From positions 62,001 to 126,000 of the forward strand of contig CAVZKP010000017.1 of the NCBI GenBank assembly GCA_963775875.1: a DNA stretch of 64,000 nucleotides. Direction: 5' to 3'. Positions 9,171 to 17,569 of the stretch are shown here, piece after piece. The translations under genes and the position numbers were made by a program. Position 1 is the first letter of the stretch, and every line of letters begins with the position of its first letter. The notes under the pieces are model-generated. The model made no database searches, was not told the DNA's origin, and saw only the letters and a program-made list of their open reading frames with translations. Origin of the DNA: AP-15 sp963775875. GTDB lineage: Bacteria; Pseudomonadota; Alphaproteobacteria; ATCC43930; CGMCC-115725.

Positions 9171-9281
9171 CTATGTGCCGCGAAACACGACGGGGGCGTC
9201 TATCGCCGTCACGCCCTGACCTCGCGGCCGCACCATCAGCGGATTGCCTGGGCTTGCGCGCGCGTGATCGGGCAGCCACGC
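9171..9281 (-). pseudogene. Remnant of the acyl-CoA synthetase 3' end with internal deletion (copy B)
   Basis: Positions 9171-9246 repeat the last codons and stop region of the acyl-CoA synthetase gene (CTATGTGCCGCG... on the plus strand). The match then jumps over about 165 bases to GCGCGTGATCGGGCAGC at about 9258-9281. About 30 bases before the shared stop (GGCCGTGCGAACTTTTG) also match the stretch before copy A, so copies A and B are more closely related to each other than to the full gene there. Confidence 0.75.
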
Positions 9282-9296
9282 CAGAGGCGTCTCGCT

Positions 9297-9716
9297 CTAC
9301 CATGCACCGGTGTTGGCCATGCTGGCCCAGGGTTCGGCGGGCGGCAGCGCTTCGCCGGCCTGCAATAGCTCGATCGAGATGTTGTCCGGGGTGCGGATAA
9401 AGGCCATGCGGCCGTCGCGCGGCGGGCGGTTGATCGTCACGCCGTGGGCGATCAGGGCGTTGCAGGTGTCGTAGATGTTTTCGACGGCATAGGCGAGATG
9501 GCCGAAATTGCGGCCGCCGGGATAGGGCTGGGGGTCCCAGTTGTAGGTGAGTTCCACGGCCGCCGCCTCGTCGCCGGGGGCGGCGAGGAACACGTTGGTG
9601 TAGCGGCCTTTCTCGTCCGGCCGGCGGCGGATCTCGCGCAGGCCGAGCACCTCGAAAAAGGCGATGGTGTCCTCCAGCGAACTGACGCGGATCATCGTGT
9701 GCAAATACTTGGTCAT
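9297..9716 (-). CDS. Lactoylglutathione lyase-like VOC protein (glyoxalase I type)
   Basis: The 139-residue protein has the glyoxalase I layout, with candidate metal ligands His6, Glu55, His73 and Glu116 in the motifs YLHTMIRV, AAVELTYNW, FGHLAYAV and ISIELLQ. Glyoxalase I isomerises the hemithioacetal of methylglyoxal and glutathione, and the full ligand set supports that chemistry. The start at 9716 follows GGAGGA. It is 46 bases downstream of the HpcH/HpaI aldolase on the same strand; aldolase-derived aldehydes could explain the pairing (inference). Confidence 0.85.
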   Translation of the reverse strand: MTKYLHTMIRVSSLEDTIAFFEVLGLREIRRRPDEKGRYTNVFLAAPGDEAAAVELTYNWDPQPYPGGRNFGHLAYAVENIYDTCNALIAHGVTINRPPRDGRMAFIRTPDNISIELLQAGEALPPAEPWASMANTGAW

Positions 9717-9762
9717 GGTGTCCTCCGGTTGGCGTGTTGGAGATTTCCTTTGTGCCGCCGCC

Positions 9763-10572
9763 TCACGGGGTCGGCACCCCGATCGACTTCAGCCGCGCAT
9801 TGGCGCGGGCCGCACGCGCCTTCATGCCGTCGAGATAGGTGCTCACATCGTTCCCCGGCAGGTTCAGCACCTTGAACCCGAGCTGCCAATATTCCTCGAT
9901 CTGCGCCTCGGTCTCGGCCGATCCGCGAGCGAGCTTGCCCTGCGCGTTGCATGCCGCGGCAATCCGCCGGATCGCCGCTTTGAATTTCGGGTGTTCGAGG
10001 TCGAGGTGGACCCCGAGCTGCGCGCTCAGGTCGGAATGCCCATACGCGATCATGTCGATCCCGTCGACCGCCGCGATTGCCTCGACATTCTCCAGCCCTT
10101 CGAGCGATTCGATCGACGGGAACAGGATGATGTTTTCGTTGGCCCATGGCGCGTATTCGCTGGCGTGGCGGCGGCCGTAGCTCTGGTATCCGGTGTGCGG
10201 CCCCTGGCCGGAGATGCCCCGGTTGCCGAGCGGCGGATACTTTGCCAGGCGGACGATCGCGCGCGCTTCTTCGGCGGTGTCGACCTCGGACACCTGGATG
10301 CCCATGATGCCCTGATCCAGGATGCCGGGAATCAGATGCGCGAACGATTTGTGCAGGCGAACGATGGGCGAGACGTTCGTCGCCTGGAACCAGCTCGCCA
10401 GATTGGCGATCGTTTCGATGTCGAACGCCCCGTGTTCATGGTCGATCGCGCAGTAGTCGAAGCCGGCCTGCTCGATGATCCAGGGAACGCCGCGTGAGGC
10501 GAACTCCTTGAGCCCGGTGCCCAGCGCCGCCCGCCCTTCGCGCACCGCCCGCCTTATGCTGTTTTCTTTCAT
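9763..10572 (-). CDS. HpcH/HpaI family aldolase
   Basis: The 269-residue protein belongs to the class II, metal-dependent HpcH/HpaI aldolase family, which cleaves 4-hydroxy-2-oxoacids to pyruvate or a 2-oxoacid and an aldehyde. Visible motifs are DYCAIDHEHGAFD with the catalytic His near 47, a Glu metal ligand in LFPSIESLEG and an Asp ligand in AYGHSDLSAQLG. Length is normal. It precedes the glyoxalase-like gene on the same strand. Typical roles are the last steps of homoprotocatechuate or sugar-acid degradation; which one applies here is not clear. Confidence 0.88.
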   Translation of the reverse strand: MKENSIRRAVREGRAALGTGLKEFASRGVPWIIEQAGFDYCAIDHEHGAFDIETIANLASWFQATNVSPIVRLHKSFAHLIPGILDQGIMGIQVSEVDTAEEARAIVRLAKYPPLGNRGISGQGPHTGYQSYGRRHASEYAPWANENIILFPSIESLEGLENVEAIAAVDGIDMIAYGHSDLSAQLGVHLDLEHPKFKAAIRRIAAACNAQGKLARGSAETEAQIEEYWQLGFKVLNLPGNDVSTYLDGMKARAARANARLKSIGVPTP

Positions 10573-10674
10573 GGCTCGTTCCCGGCTTCCTTCGTATCAG
10601 CCCGCTATAATGGCGCCTGCGCGGTGGAGCGCAATGCTCGCACACCGCCGCATGATCACGACCCCTATCGCAAC

Positions 10675-10935
10675 TGGCACGGCGTCAAGCGCGGCGACGC
10701 CTTCGCGTTCTACGCCGGCGACATCAGGGTCGAGGGACCGCACCCGTTCTGTTCGAGCGGCGGCAATCTGGGGACCGGGCGCCTCCGTACCGCCATGTAC
10801 ACCGACAGCATCGAGCAGCTCCGCGGCACCGCCGGCGCCCGGCAGGTCAAGGTTCGGGCCGAGACGGCGCTGGCGGCCTTCACCACGCCAAGCAGCGGCG
10901 GCTGGATCATGTTCGGCAAATCCCCGAGCTGACGG
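10675..10935 (+). pseudogene. Copy of the thiolase-like gene 3' end (copy 3)
   Basis: About 260 bases, encoding WHGVKRGDAFAFYAGDIRVE through GGWIMFGKSPS and a stop at 10932, match the last 86 codons of the thiolase-like gene almost exactly. The upstream two thirds of the gene are missing. It adjoins the end of the decayed FitB-like toxin gene, so that toxin frame now runs antisense into this fragment. Confidence 0.9.
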
Positions 10936-10949
10936 CTTCTCGCTTTATG

Positions 10950-11372
10950 GCACCTCCCAGGGATTACCACGGTGAGGCCGCAGCCTGCGAAATCCCCGGT
11001 GTCGCGGGTGGCAAGCCCGGCGCCGGCGACCAGGGCCGTTGCGGCGATCTGGGCGTCGAAGGCCTCGATCGGGCGGCCTTCGCGGCGGCGGGCGGCGACA
11101 ATCTCGGCGTAATGGACGGCGGCAGCCTCATCGAAGGGCAGCACGCGGCCCGCGAAATCGTCGGCGACCATCGCCTCGGCCGCGCCGCGAGCGCGAGGCG
11201 GCGGCGACCTTCGGGAAGCACGGCGATGCCGTAGGATCTCGGCCTTGCTGACGCTGGTGGTGTAGAGCGTGGCGCGCGGCTGGGCGGAAACCCAGGCGAA
11301 CCCCGCGGCGGGTTCCGAGCGCAGCAGTTCGGAGAGGACGGGTTGGTGTGAGGACGATCGACTGGCCGAACC
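10950..11372 (-). pseudogene. FitB/VapC-like PIN-domain toxin, frameshifted and without its own stop
   Basis: Read on the minus strand, the beginning should be IVLDTNVLSELL, but a missing G and an extra C shift the frame for a few codons (about 11335-11350). The frame then gives PAAGFAWVSAQPRATLYTTS and, after more frame changes near 11175-11230, AMVADDFAGRVLPFDE and FDAQIAATALVAGAGLATRD, the acidic C-terminal PIN motif. PIN proteins of this type are Mg-dependent RNases. The final VVIPG runs into the thiolase fragment with no stop, so the locus is almost certainly inactive. Confidence 0.72.
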
Positions 11373-11610
11373 GGGGCGGATCCCGAACCGGCACGGCCGG
11401 TGCGGCTCAAGCTCGTCGGCGCCGCCGAGCGGCAGGAACAGCGCCGGCGAATGGCCTCGGCCAGGGTCGGCTCGGCGCGCTTCTCTCCGCCCAGCGCTGC
11501 TTTCAAGATGTGGCGAAGCTCGGCGTTCCATCGACCGGCCGTGGCGGGCGGCGCGCGCGCAGCTCTTCCTTCAGCGCGGGGTCAACGTTGCGGATGGTCA
11601 GCGTGGTCAT
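11360..11610 (-). pseudogene. FitA-like ribbon-helix-helix antitoxin, frameshifted
   Basis: From the ATG at 11610 the minus strand reads MTTLTIRNVDPALKEELRAR, the typical beta strand and first helix of an Arc/MetJ-type antitoxin. The frame then shifts. The expected continuation (AELRHILKAALGGEKRAEP) is found in another frame, with an intact-looking LAEAIRR segment and a degenerate tail. It lies directly upstream of the PIN toxin relic, as in fitAB operons. Confidence 0.7.
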
Positions 11611-11725
11611 CCAGGTTTCGGAATCTATGCCGCTGTCAGTGCCAACATTGTGCTGCAATACCTGCTATGAATGCAAGGGTGAACTGACGTGGCGTAGGGG
11701 CCACGGTGGTGGCGCAGTTTCTCGC

Positions 11726-12010
11726 TTCCTGGAGGCCTTCCAGTGGCACGGCGTCAAACGCGGCGACGCCTTCGGGTTCTACGCCGGCGATATCCGGGTC
11801 GAGGGACCGCACCCGTTCTGCTCGAGCGGCGGCAATTTGGGGACCGGGCGCCTCCGTACGGCCATGTACACCGACAGCATAGAGCAGCTGCGCGGCACCG
11901 CCGGCCCCCGCCAGGTCAAGGATTCGCGCCGACACCGCGCTGGCGGCCTTCACCACGCCAAGCAGCGGCGGCTGGATCATGTTCGGCAAACACCCGAGCT
12001 GACGGTCCTG
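11726..12010 (+). pseudogene. Copy of the thiolase-like gene 3' end (copy 4)
   Basis: This copy runs from FLEAFQWHGVKRGDAFGFYA to GGWIMFGKHPS, about 92 codons plus the stop region. One extra base near 11922 disrupts the frame (GGTCAAGGATTCGCG instead of GGTCAAGGTTCG). Weak similarity continues left to about 11708. It forms the left edge of low-GC island B. Confidence 0.9.
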
Positions 12011-12228
12011 CGGCACTGGAGTGAAACTCTAACGCTTGGTAGGCCGCGGATACCGCACAGCGGCGTTCGAGTTCGTGGCGCTTGGGGTCGGTTGTGCGCC
12101 AATTCCCGACCTTCGTCCTTGCCTGTCCCGGGCGAATGTATCATTTTCCATAGGCTGAGCATAGGTCCGGCCCCAACCCGGGTGTCGCAATATGAGACGG
12201 CGAGCACATACTTAAATTTTGCGCTACA

Positions 12229-14042
12229 ATGCTCGCGGCACGCGGCACGACGGCTCAATCCGCGCCGGAGGTAATAACCCGCGCGGCCGTCGTTATAGGT
12301 GTGGACCAGCCTCAGGGGTTGCCAAAGCTTCATGCAGCGGCCTCCGGGGCGAAATCGGTCGCCGATTGGCTCGAAAACCAGCAGCATTTTAAGGTCAAGC
12401 GATTTACCGATGATAATAAGCAGCCCGTGAGGGCGGCGGAAATTTTCAAAGCTATTGACTACTTCGTGGGACTAGAGACTGTTCAGCAGCTCGTCGTATA
12501 TTTTGCAGGACACGGGTGCGTGGTGGGTTACGGGGAATATTGGCTGCTTTCTGAAGCGCCGCATAATCCGAATGAGGCCGTCTCTTTCCCAGAGACGTTT
12601 GATCTTTCGCGCTACTGTAACATTCCAAACGTTGTTTTTATTTCCGACGCCTGTCGCTCCACCAGCGAGAGCCTGGGCGCACAGCACATGCGCGGACAGC
12701 TAATCTTTCCAAATCTCGGCGCTAATTCGCACGTGTCCACAAAGGTCGACAAATTCCTGGCCGCCGCGATCGGGAGTCCGGCATTCGAGGCGAAGGATAA
12801 TGCGGGGCGGTACAACGGCATTTATACCTCGTGTTTTTTGGATGCGTATAACGATCCATACTCTGATATCGTCAAAGAAGTGGGGGGGCTCCTTGTTGTC
12901 CCAAATCGAAATATGGACCCCTACCTTTCCAAAATTGTCCCAGGGAGAGCCGGGGCCGCATCTTCCAAAATCGACCAGGACCCTTGTTCGATAGTCGAGG
13001 CGGGGCCGGACGTCTATATCGGCCGCGCGGCGAAGGCCCCCTCGCCAACCAGACGCTTAGATACCCTGGCGGCGGTCCCGACGATCGGTCATATTGTCAG
13101 TGCTGAGCTTAAGAGTTTCGGCGTCCACATCGCAACTCCCACAGTAACTCTCGCTTCCTTTCGCCCAGGTGCACTTAAACATATTGCGGAAGTCACGGGT
13201 TTCAATCGAAATCGCGACCTCATCTTAAACGCCCGGGGTCCAAACGTCTTCAAGTACGGAACGGGTGTCAACGTCTTTGGTGCGCATGTACGGACGTTAC
13301 TAGTAAGTCAGAACGCACAAGCGCAGGTCCTACGGCGCGGTGATGGAGCATCTGAACCAACGATCATACAGGTCGATTTAGGAACAGATCCGCAAAGCAC
13401 GGTTGTCCTTGAGTTCGAGGATGGGTCCGGGACCGTTCTCGCCGCCATTCGACACTTTGTTGCGAATGTCGTCGTTGACCGAGGCAACGTTGCCAATGTG
13501 AGTTATCTCCCCGGAGAGATCGGCGAACAGCTGAACCGTGCCGCGTCTGATTTTCCAAAACTGGATCAATTGCACGCGCTTGTCGCTGCTTCCGCCAAGC
13601 TTGGCGTGTTTCAGATCCGGGGTCCTCCAGAAACTAGAGAAGCCAACGCCCGGAGTCTTGCCGATGCGGTTCGCCAGGGAAAGTTAGCAGACCCGACGCT
13701 TGGCATCTATGCGGCTTACGCTTACGCTGATGCTGCCTGCTCAACAAGCTCGATCCGTTTTTGGAATTATGAGAGACAGCGGAATTGAGCTTTTCGATGT
13801 GGCCATGCTTGCTGGCGCGCTATCGGGTCGGGTATTGGGAGACACTAGGGATCTTCCTGCTCCGTTTTGTCCGATGTTCGAGCCAGGGCTGGGGACTACT
13901 CAGAGCCAGAAACGTAACGCTCCCTGGAGAACTTCTAAGCGCGCGCGATCACCTCCGTCGGGCATTGTGGACGACCTTCGATGCGGAGGGATTAAGGATT
14001 ATCCTAGCCTACCTCGCTTGGATGCCTGTCAGACTCACGGCT
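12229..14042 (+). CDS. Caspase-like (peptidase C14/metacaspase type) protein with C-terminal extension, frameshifted near its end
   Basis: The first 519 codons (to the stop at 13788) are open. Residues 18-250 form a caspase-fold domain with candidate catalytic His95 in VVYFAGHG and Cys142 in FISDACRST, the two motifs of the C14 dyad. Residues 290-440 are a beta-rich region of unknown type. Homologous-looking sequence continues beyond 13788 in other frames: MRDSGIELFDVAMLAGALSG, PFCPMFEPG, then LLRARNVTLPGEL and LRRALWTTFDAEGLRI up to about 14042. The last blocks resemble C-terminal segments of other bacterial caspase-like proteins (pattern recall). At least three indels lie between 13720 and 13900. 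Codon use is AT-richer than in neighbours. A Tat-exported hydrolase follows 37 bases later. Confidence 0.78.
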
Positions 14043-14078
14043 AAGCAGGCCTTTCCACGCTGTACGAGGAAACGTCTC

Positions 14079-15057
14079 ATGGTCGGACGACGCCAATTTC
14101 TCTCCCTCGTTTCAGCAAGCGCTCTAGCACCTTTCGCCGCAGCCGTCTCGCGCGCCCAGCGACCCGCGTCAACGCCCGTGCGCCGCCTGATATTCGTCCA
14201 TGGTCGGGATCAGCAAGGTATGGACCCGGTGGTTTTGAAATCTCGGTGGCTCGCCGCATTGCAGCGCGGCTCCGCCTCGCTACACCGGCAACTTCCGCCG
14301 TCGGTAGACGTGAGTTTTCCTTTCTACGGAGACGTTTTGTATAAATACGCGAGCGCTCCCGATATACCATTGACAACAAAAGACATCCAGGCGCGCGGCG
14401 ATGCGAACGTCGACTATAAATTTCTCGAATTCGAGGCCGCTGTTGCCGATCAATTGCGCAAGGGCGCCGGAATTAGTGATGATGCCGTTGACGCCGAGTA
14501 CGGTAACGAGCCAGCACCGAGAGGCCCGGAAAATTGGAAGTGGGTGCAGGCCCTCGTGCGCGTGCTAGACAAGCACGGCGGTGGTGCTACCGGAGACTTT
14601 ATCGAAACATTCATGCGCGACGTCTATCTTTATTCGTACCGTGGAGGAGTACGTAACGAGATTGATGCCATAGTGGCATGCCTCCTTTACCGAAGAGCCC
14701 GCTGTAGTTGTCGCCCATTCGCTCGGATCAGTAGTCGCATACAATATTTTGCGGACCGACCGACGCCCGCTACACATCCCCCTCCTAATGACAGTCGGAT
14801 GCCCGCTTGCGATCCGCGCTATCCGCAGCCAATTTGCCCCGATAGCTTTTCCGCGCCCGCCGGTGAATTCGTGGAGCAATGCGTCTGATCCGCGCGACAT
14901 CGTTGCCCTGTACCCGCTCGATGCGACAAACTTTCCGGTAAGCCCAGCGATCACGAACTACATCAAAGTGAACAACCATACCGATAATCGGCACGGCATC
15001 GATGGTTATCTCGATGATCCGGCTGTTGTGAAATGGATATCGGATTTCTTGGTGTAG
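14079..15057 (+). CDS. Tat-exported alpha/beta-hydrolase fold protein, frameshifted
   Basis: ATG at 14079 follows AGGA. The N-terminus MVGRRQFLSLVSASALAPFA carries a twin-arginine motif and hydrophobic segment, so export by Tat is likely. LIFVHGRDQQG (about residues 37-47) matches the oxyanion-side strand of alpha/beta hydrolases. Near 14680 the frame shifts by one; the next frame gives VVVAHSLGSVVAYNIL, with the nucleophile elbow AHSLGS, and then a C-terminal half ending YLDDPAVVKWISDFLV at 15057. With the frame restored it would be about 325 residues and carry a catalytic Ser; Asp and His candidates lie in the C-terminal half. It shares the lower GC of the caspase-like gene just upstream, and the two probably moved together. 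Confidence 0.75.
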
Positions 15058-15280
15058 GCAACCAGACTGTCAAAAAGAACCTCAAAACGGCGCCGCAATA
15101 CCGCCGTTCGGGTTCCATCTCGATGAACGACCGCTGACGGCCCGTTCGCGGTCGAGCCCTGCCCCGCCAGTGAAGGTCGGCAAGGGGGCATGAAGAGCGG
15201 CTGCCGCCGAGAGGTTGAGGGTCTGCCATGAGTTGGATTTCAGCCGTAGCCGCCGGGTCCCAAGGGTCAGGTCTCGACCA

Positions 15281-17410
15281 CTATGTGCCGCGAAACACGA
15301 CGAGGGCGTCTACCGCCTTCACGCCCTGACCGGACGGCAGCACCATCAGCGGATTGATGTCCAACTCTGCCAGGTGTCCTTCAAGGTGCATGGCGAGGTA
15401 CGACACGCGCACCAGGGTATCCTCGAGTGCGGCGAGGTCCGCCGCTGGCCGTCCGCGAAAGCCCTGGAGCAACCGGGCGCCTTTGACCTCGGCGATCATC
15501 GCCTGCGCTTCCGGGCGCGTGATCGGGCAGCGTCGCAGGGCCACATCATTGTAGACCTCGACCATCACGCCGCCACTGCCGAACAGCAGCACCGGGCCCA
15601 ATTGCGGGTCGCAAGAGACGCCAATGATGACTTCGACACCGTCTCTTACCATCTCCTGCACCGACACGCCGGTGATCCGCGCCTCGGGCGCATAGGCCTT
15701 GGCATTGGCCAGGATCTCGGCGTAGGCGGTTCGCACTTGGGCTGCATCACGCAAGTTCAGCCGAACGACCCCGGCCTCGGTCTTGTGCAGGATATCCGGC
15801 GAGTCGACCTTCAGGGCCACCGGAAACCCGAGCTCTTCCGCGGCCGCGACGGCTTCCTCGGCCGAATTTGCCCGGCGCTCGCGCGCACTCGCGACACCCC
15901 AGGCGGCCAACAGCTCTTTGCTCTCGGATTCCGAGAGGGTCGGACGCCCCAGGCCTAATGCCCGGGCGATGGCCTGATCCTGCGGCGCGGTGCGCGGCGG
16001 GGCGGTGGCGAAGCCGTCGGCCAGGCGGCGCTCGCGCCAGGTGTGATAGGCGAGCCGGCTCTGCAGGCCGCGGGCCAATTTGTCCGGCGTGTAGAAGATC
16101 GGGATCCGGGCGCCTTTGAGCTGGGTGAGGCCAGCCTCGGCGTCCCGGCTTCCGGTCCACAGGAACACCACGCCCTTGTCGGTCCGATCACGCTCTTTGA
16201 TGACCTGCCGAGCCTGGGCGTCGGCCCCGGCGCTGGCCACGACCAGCGTCCCCATCCGGGGATCATCGATCATATGCTCGATGATCTGCGGGAAGGCCTC
16301 GCTGTTGGCAAAGCCGGTCACATCGGCCGGATTGGCCGCCCAGCCGAAGCCCTTCAGGATGCCGTTGATGCCGTCACGCGCCTCCGGCCCGAGCGGCGGC
16401 AGATCGAGACCGGCCTGGCCGCACATATCGGCGGTCAGCGAGCTGATGCCGCCCGAATGGGAGACCACCGCGATGCCGGGCACGCCGGGCTTGGGGGTGT
16501 GGGCCATGAGGTGCGAGACCTCGAGGAGTTCGTCGTAATCCTGGACCCGGATCACCCCGTATTGGGCAAAGATCGCATCGTAGCGGGCATCCGCACCGGT
16601 CAGCGCCGCGGTATGCGAGCGCGCCGCCTGGGCTCCCAGTTCCGAACGCCCGATTTTTATCAGGACGATCGGCTTGCCGCGCTCGGCTGCGAGCTTTGCC
16701 ACTTCGAGGAATTTATCGGCCCGCTTGAAGCCTTCGACAAAGCCGGCAATCACCCTAGTATCCGGATCGTCCAGCAGGTAGCGGGCGAAATCGGTAAAGT
16801 CGAGGTCTGCCTCGTTGCCGGTCGAGATGATATAGCTGAAGCCGATGCCGTTCTCGACCGCCCGCACCAGGAACGGCCCGAACGCGGTAGCACCGCTCTG
16901 GCATACCAGGCCAATCGGCCCGGTCAGGCCGGAGGCGCCGCGCGAGGAAGCGGTGGCCCAGATGTCGTCTTTGACATTGGCCAGCCCCAGGCAGTTGGGG
17001 CCGCTGATCCGCATGCCCGAGCTGCGGGCAAAGGCGCCCAATTCCCCCTGCAGATCACGCCGGTCGTCGACGCCGCGCTCGGCAAAGCCGGCCGAGATCA
17101 CGATCGCCGATCCCGTTCCCTTGCGGTGGCTCTCCTCCAGGACGTCGAGCACCTGGTCGTAGGGCACCACGATACCGACCAAATCGGGGGCCTCCGGCAG
17201 GTCCGTCACGCTCGGGTAGGACTTCACCCCCATGATTTCGTCATAACGCGGGTTCACGGCATAAACCCGCACCCGGTCCTTGGCCTTGAGCGCGGCAGCC
17301 AGAAACCGCCCGCCATACTGCATCCGCGGCGTGGCGCCGACGATCGCAATGGAGCGCGGGTTGAGCATTTTGTGGATCGAGGCCATCTGTGGTTCTGTCC
17401 AGAACTCCAT
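15281..17410 (-). CDS. ADP-forming acetate/acyl--CoA ligase, fused alpha-beta type
   Basis: The 709-residue protein has the order CoA-binding domain (about 1-140), succinyl-CoA-ligase-like domains (about 150-460) and ATP-grasp domain (about 490-709). Motifs include IAIVGATPR, the phosphorylated-His loop RSHTAALTG (His near 266), VVSHSGGISS and the ATP-grasp segment FPVALKVDSPDILHKTEAG. It interconverts acyl-CoA, ADP and phosphate with acid, CoA and ATP. I chose ATG at 17410 because AGGGGGA precedes it; an in-frame start 13 codons earlier lacks such a site. The substrate range is open. Two truncated copies of its 3' end lie at 5544 and 9171. Confidence 0.92.
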   Translation of the reverse strand: MEFWTEPQMASIHKMLNPRSIAIVGATPRMQYGGRFLAAALKAKDRVRVYAVNPRYDEIMGVKSYPSVTDLPEAPDLVGIVVPYDQVLDVLEESHRKGTGSAIVISAGFAERGVDDRRDLQGELGAFARSSGMRISGPNCLGLANVKDDIWATASSRGASGLTGPIGLVCQSGATAFGPFLVRAVENGIGFSYIISTGNEADLDFTDFARYLLDDPDTRVIAGFVEGFKRADKFLEVAKLAAERGKPIVLIKIGRSELGAQAARSHTAALTGADARYDAIFAQYGVIRVQDYDELLEVSHLMAHTPKPGVPGIAVVSHSGGISSLTADMCGQAGLDLPPLGPEARDGINGILKGFGWAANPADVTGFANSEAFPQIIEHMIDDPRMGTLVVASAGADAQARQVIKERDRTDKGVVFLWTGSRDAEAGLTQLKGARIPIFYTPDKLARGLQSRLAYHTWRERRLADGFATAPPRTAPQDQAIARALGLGRPTLSESESKELLAAWGVASARERRANSAEEAVAAAEELGFPVALKVDSPDILHKTEAGVVRLNLRDAAQVRTAYAEILANAKAYAPEARITGVSVQEMVRDGVEVIIGVSCDPQLGPVLLFGSGGVMVEVYNDVALRRCPITRPEAQAMIAEVKGARLLQGFRGRPAADLAALEDTLVRVSYLAMHLEGHLAELDINPLMVLPSGQGVKAVDALVVFRGT

Positions 17411-17569
17411 GCTTCCCCCTGAAAAGAACGTGGTCCGTCGGGTCGACAAGCTTACCCTCTACGAACCGGGCTGACACCGGCCGATATTCCGACATCATCG
17501 GCTGAAAGCGAGCGCTTGCGGCAGCGCACTCGGAGGCAGCGTCGGAAAAGCCTTAACGATCCGCATCCT

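Noticed and set aside
7852..9219. 455-codon plus-strand frame opposite the intact CmcJ-like gene
   Set aside because: Its valine/arginine-rich translation is the antisense pattern of the real gene, and the same frame is broken in the duplicate.
3135..12010. Interpretation of the repeated gene ends as insertion sequences
   Set aside because: The repeats match the coding ends of the thiolase-like and acyl-CoA synthetase genes, with no transposase frame, terminal inverted repeats or target-site duplications visible.
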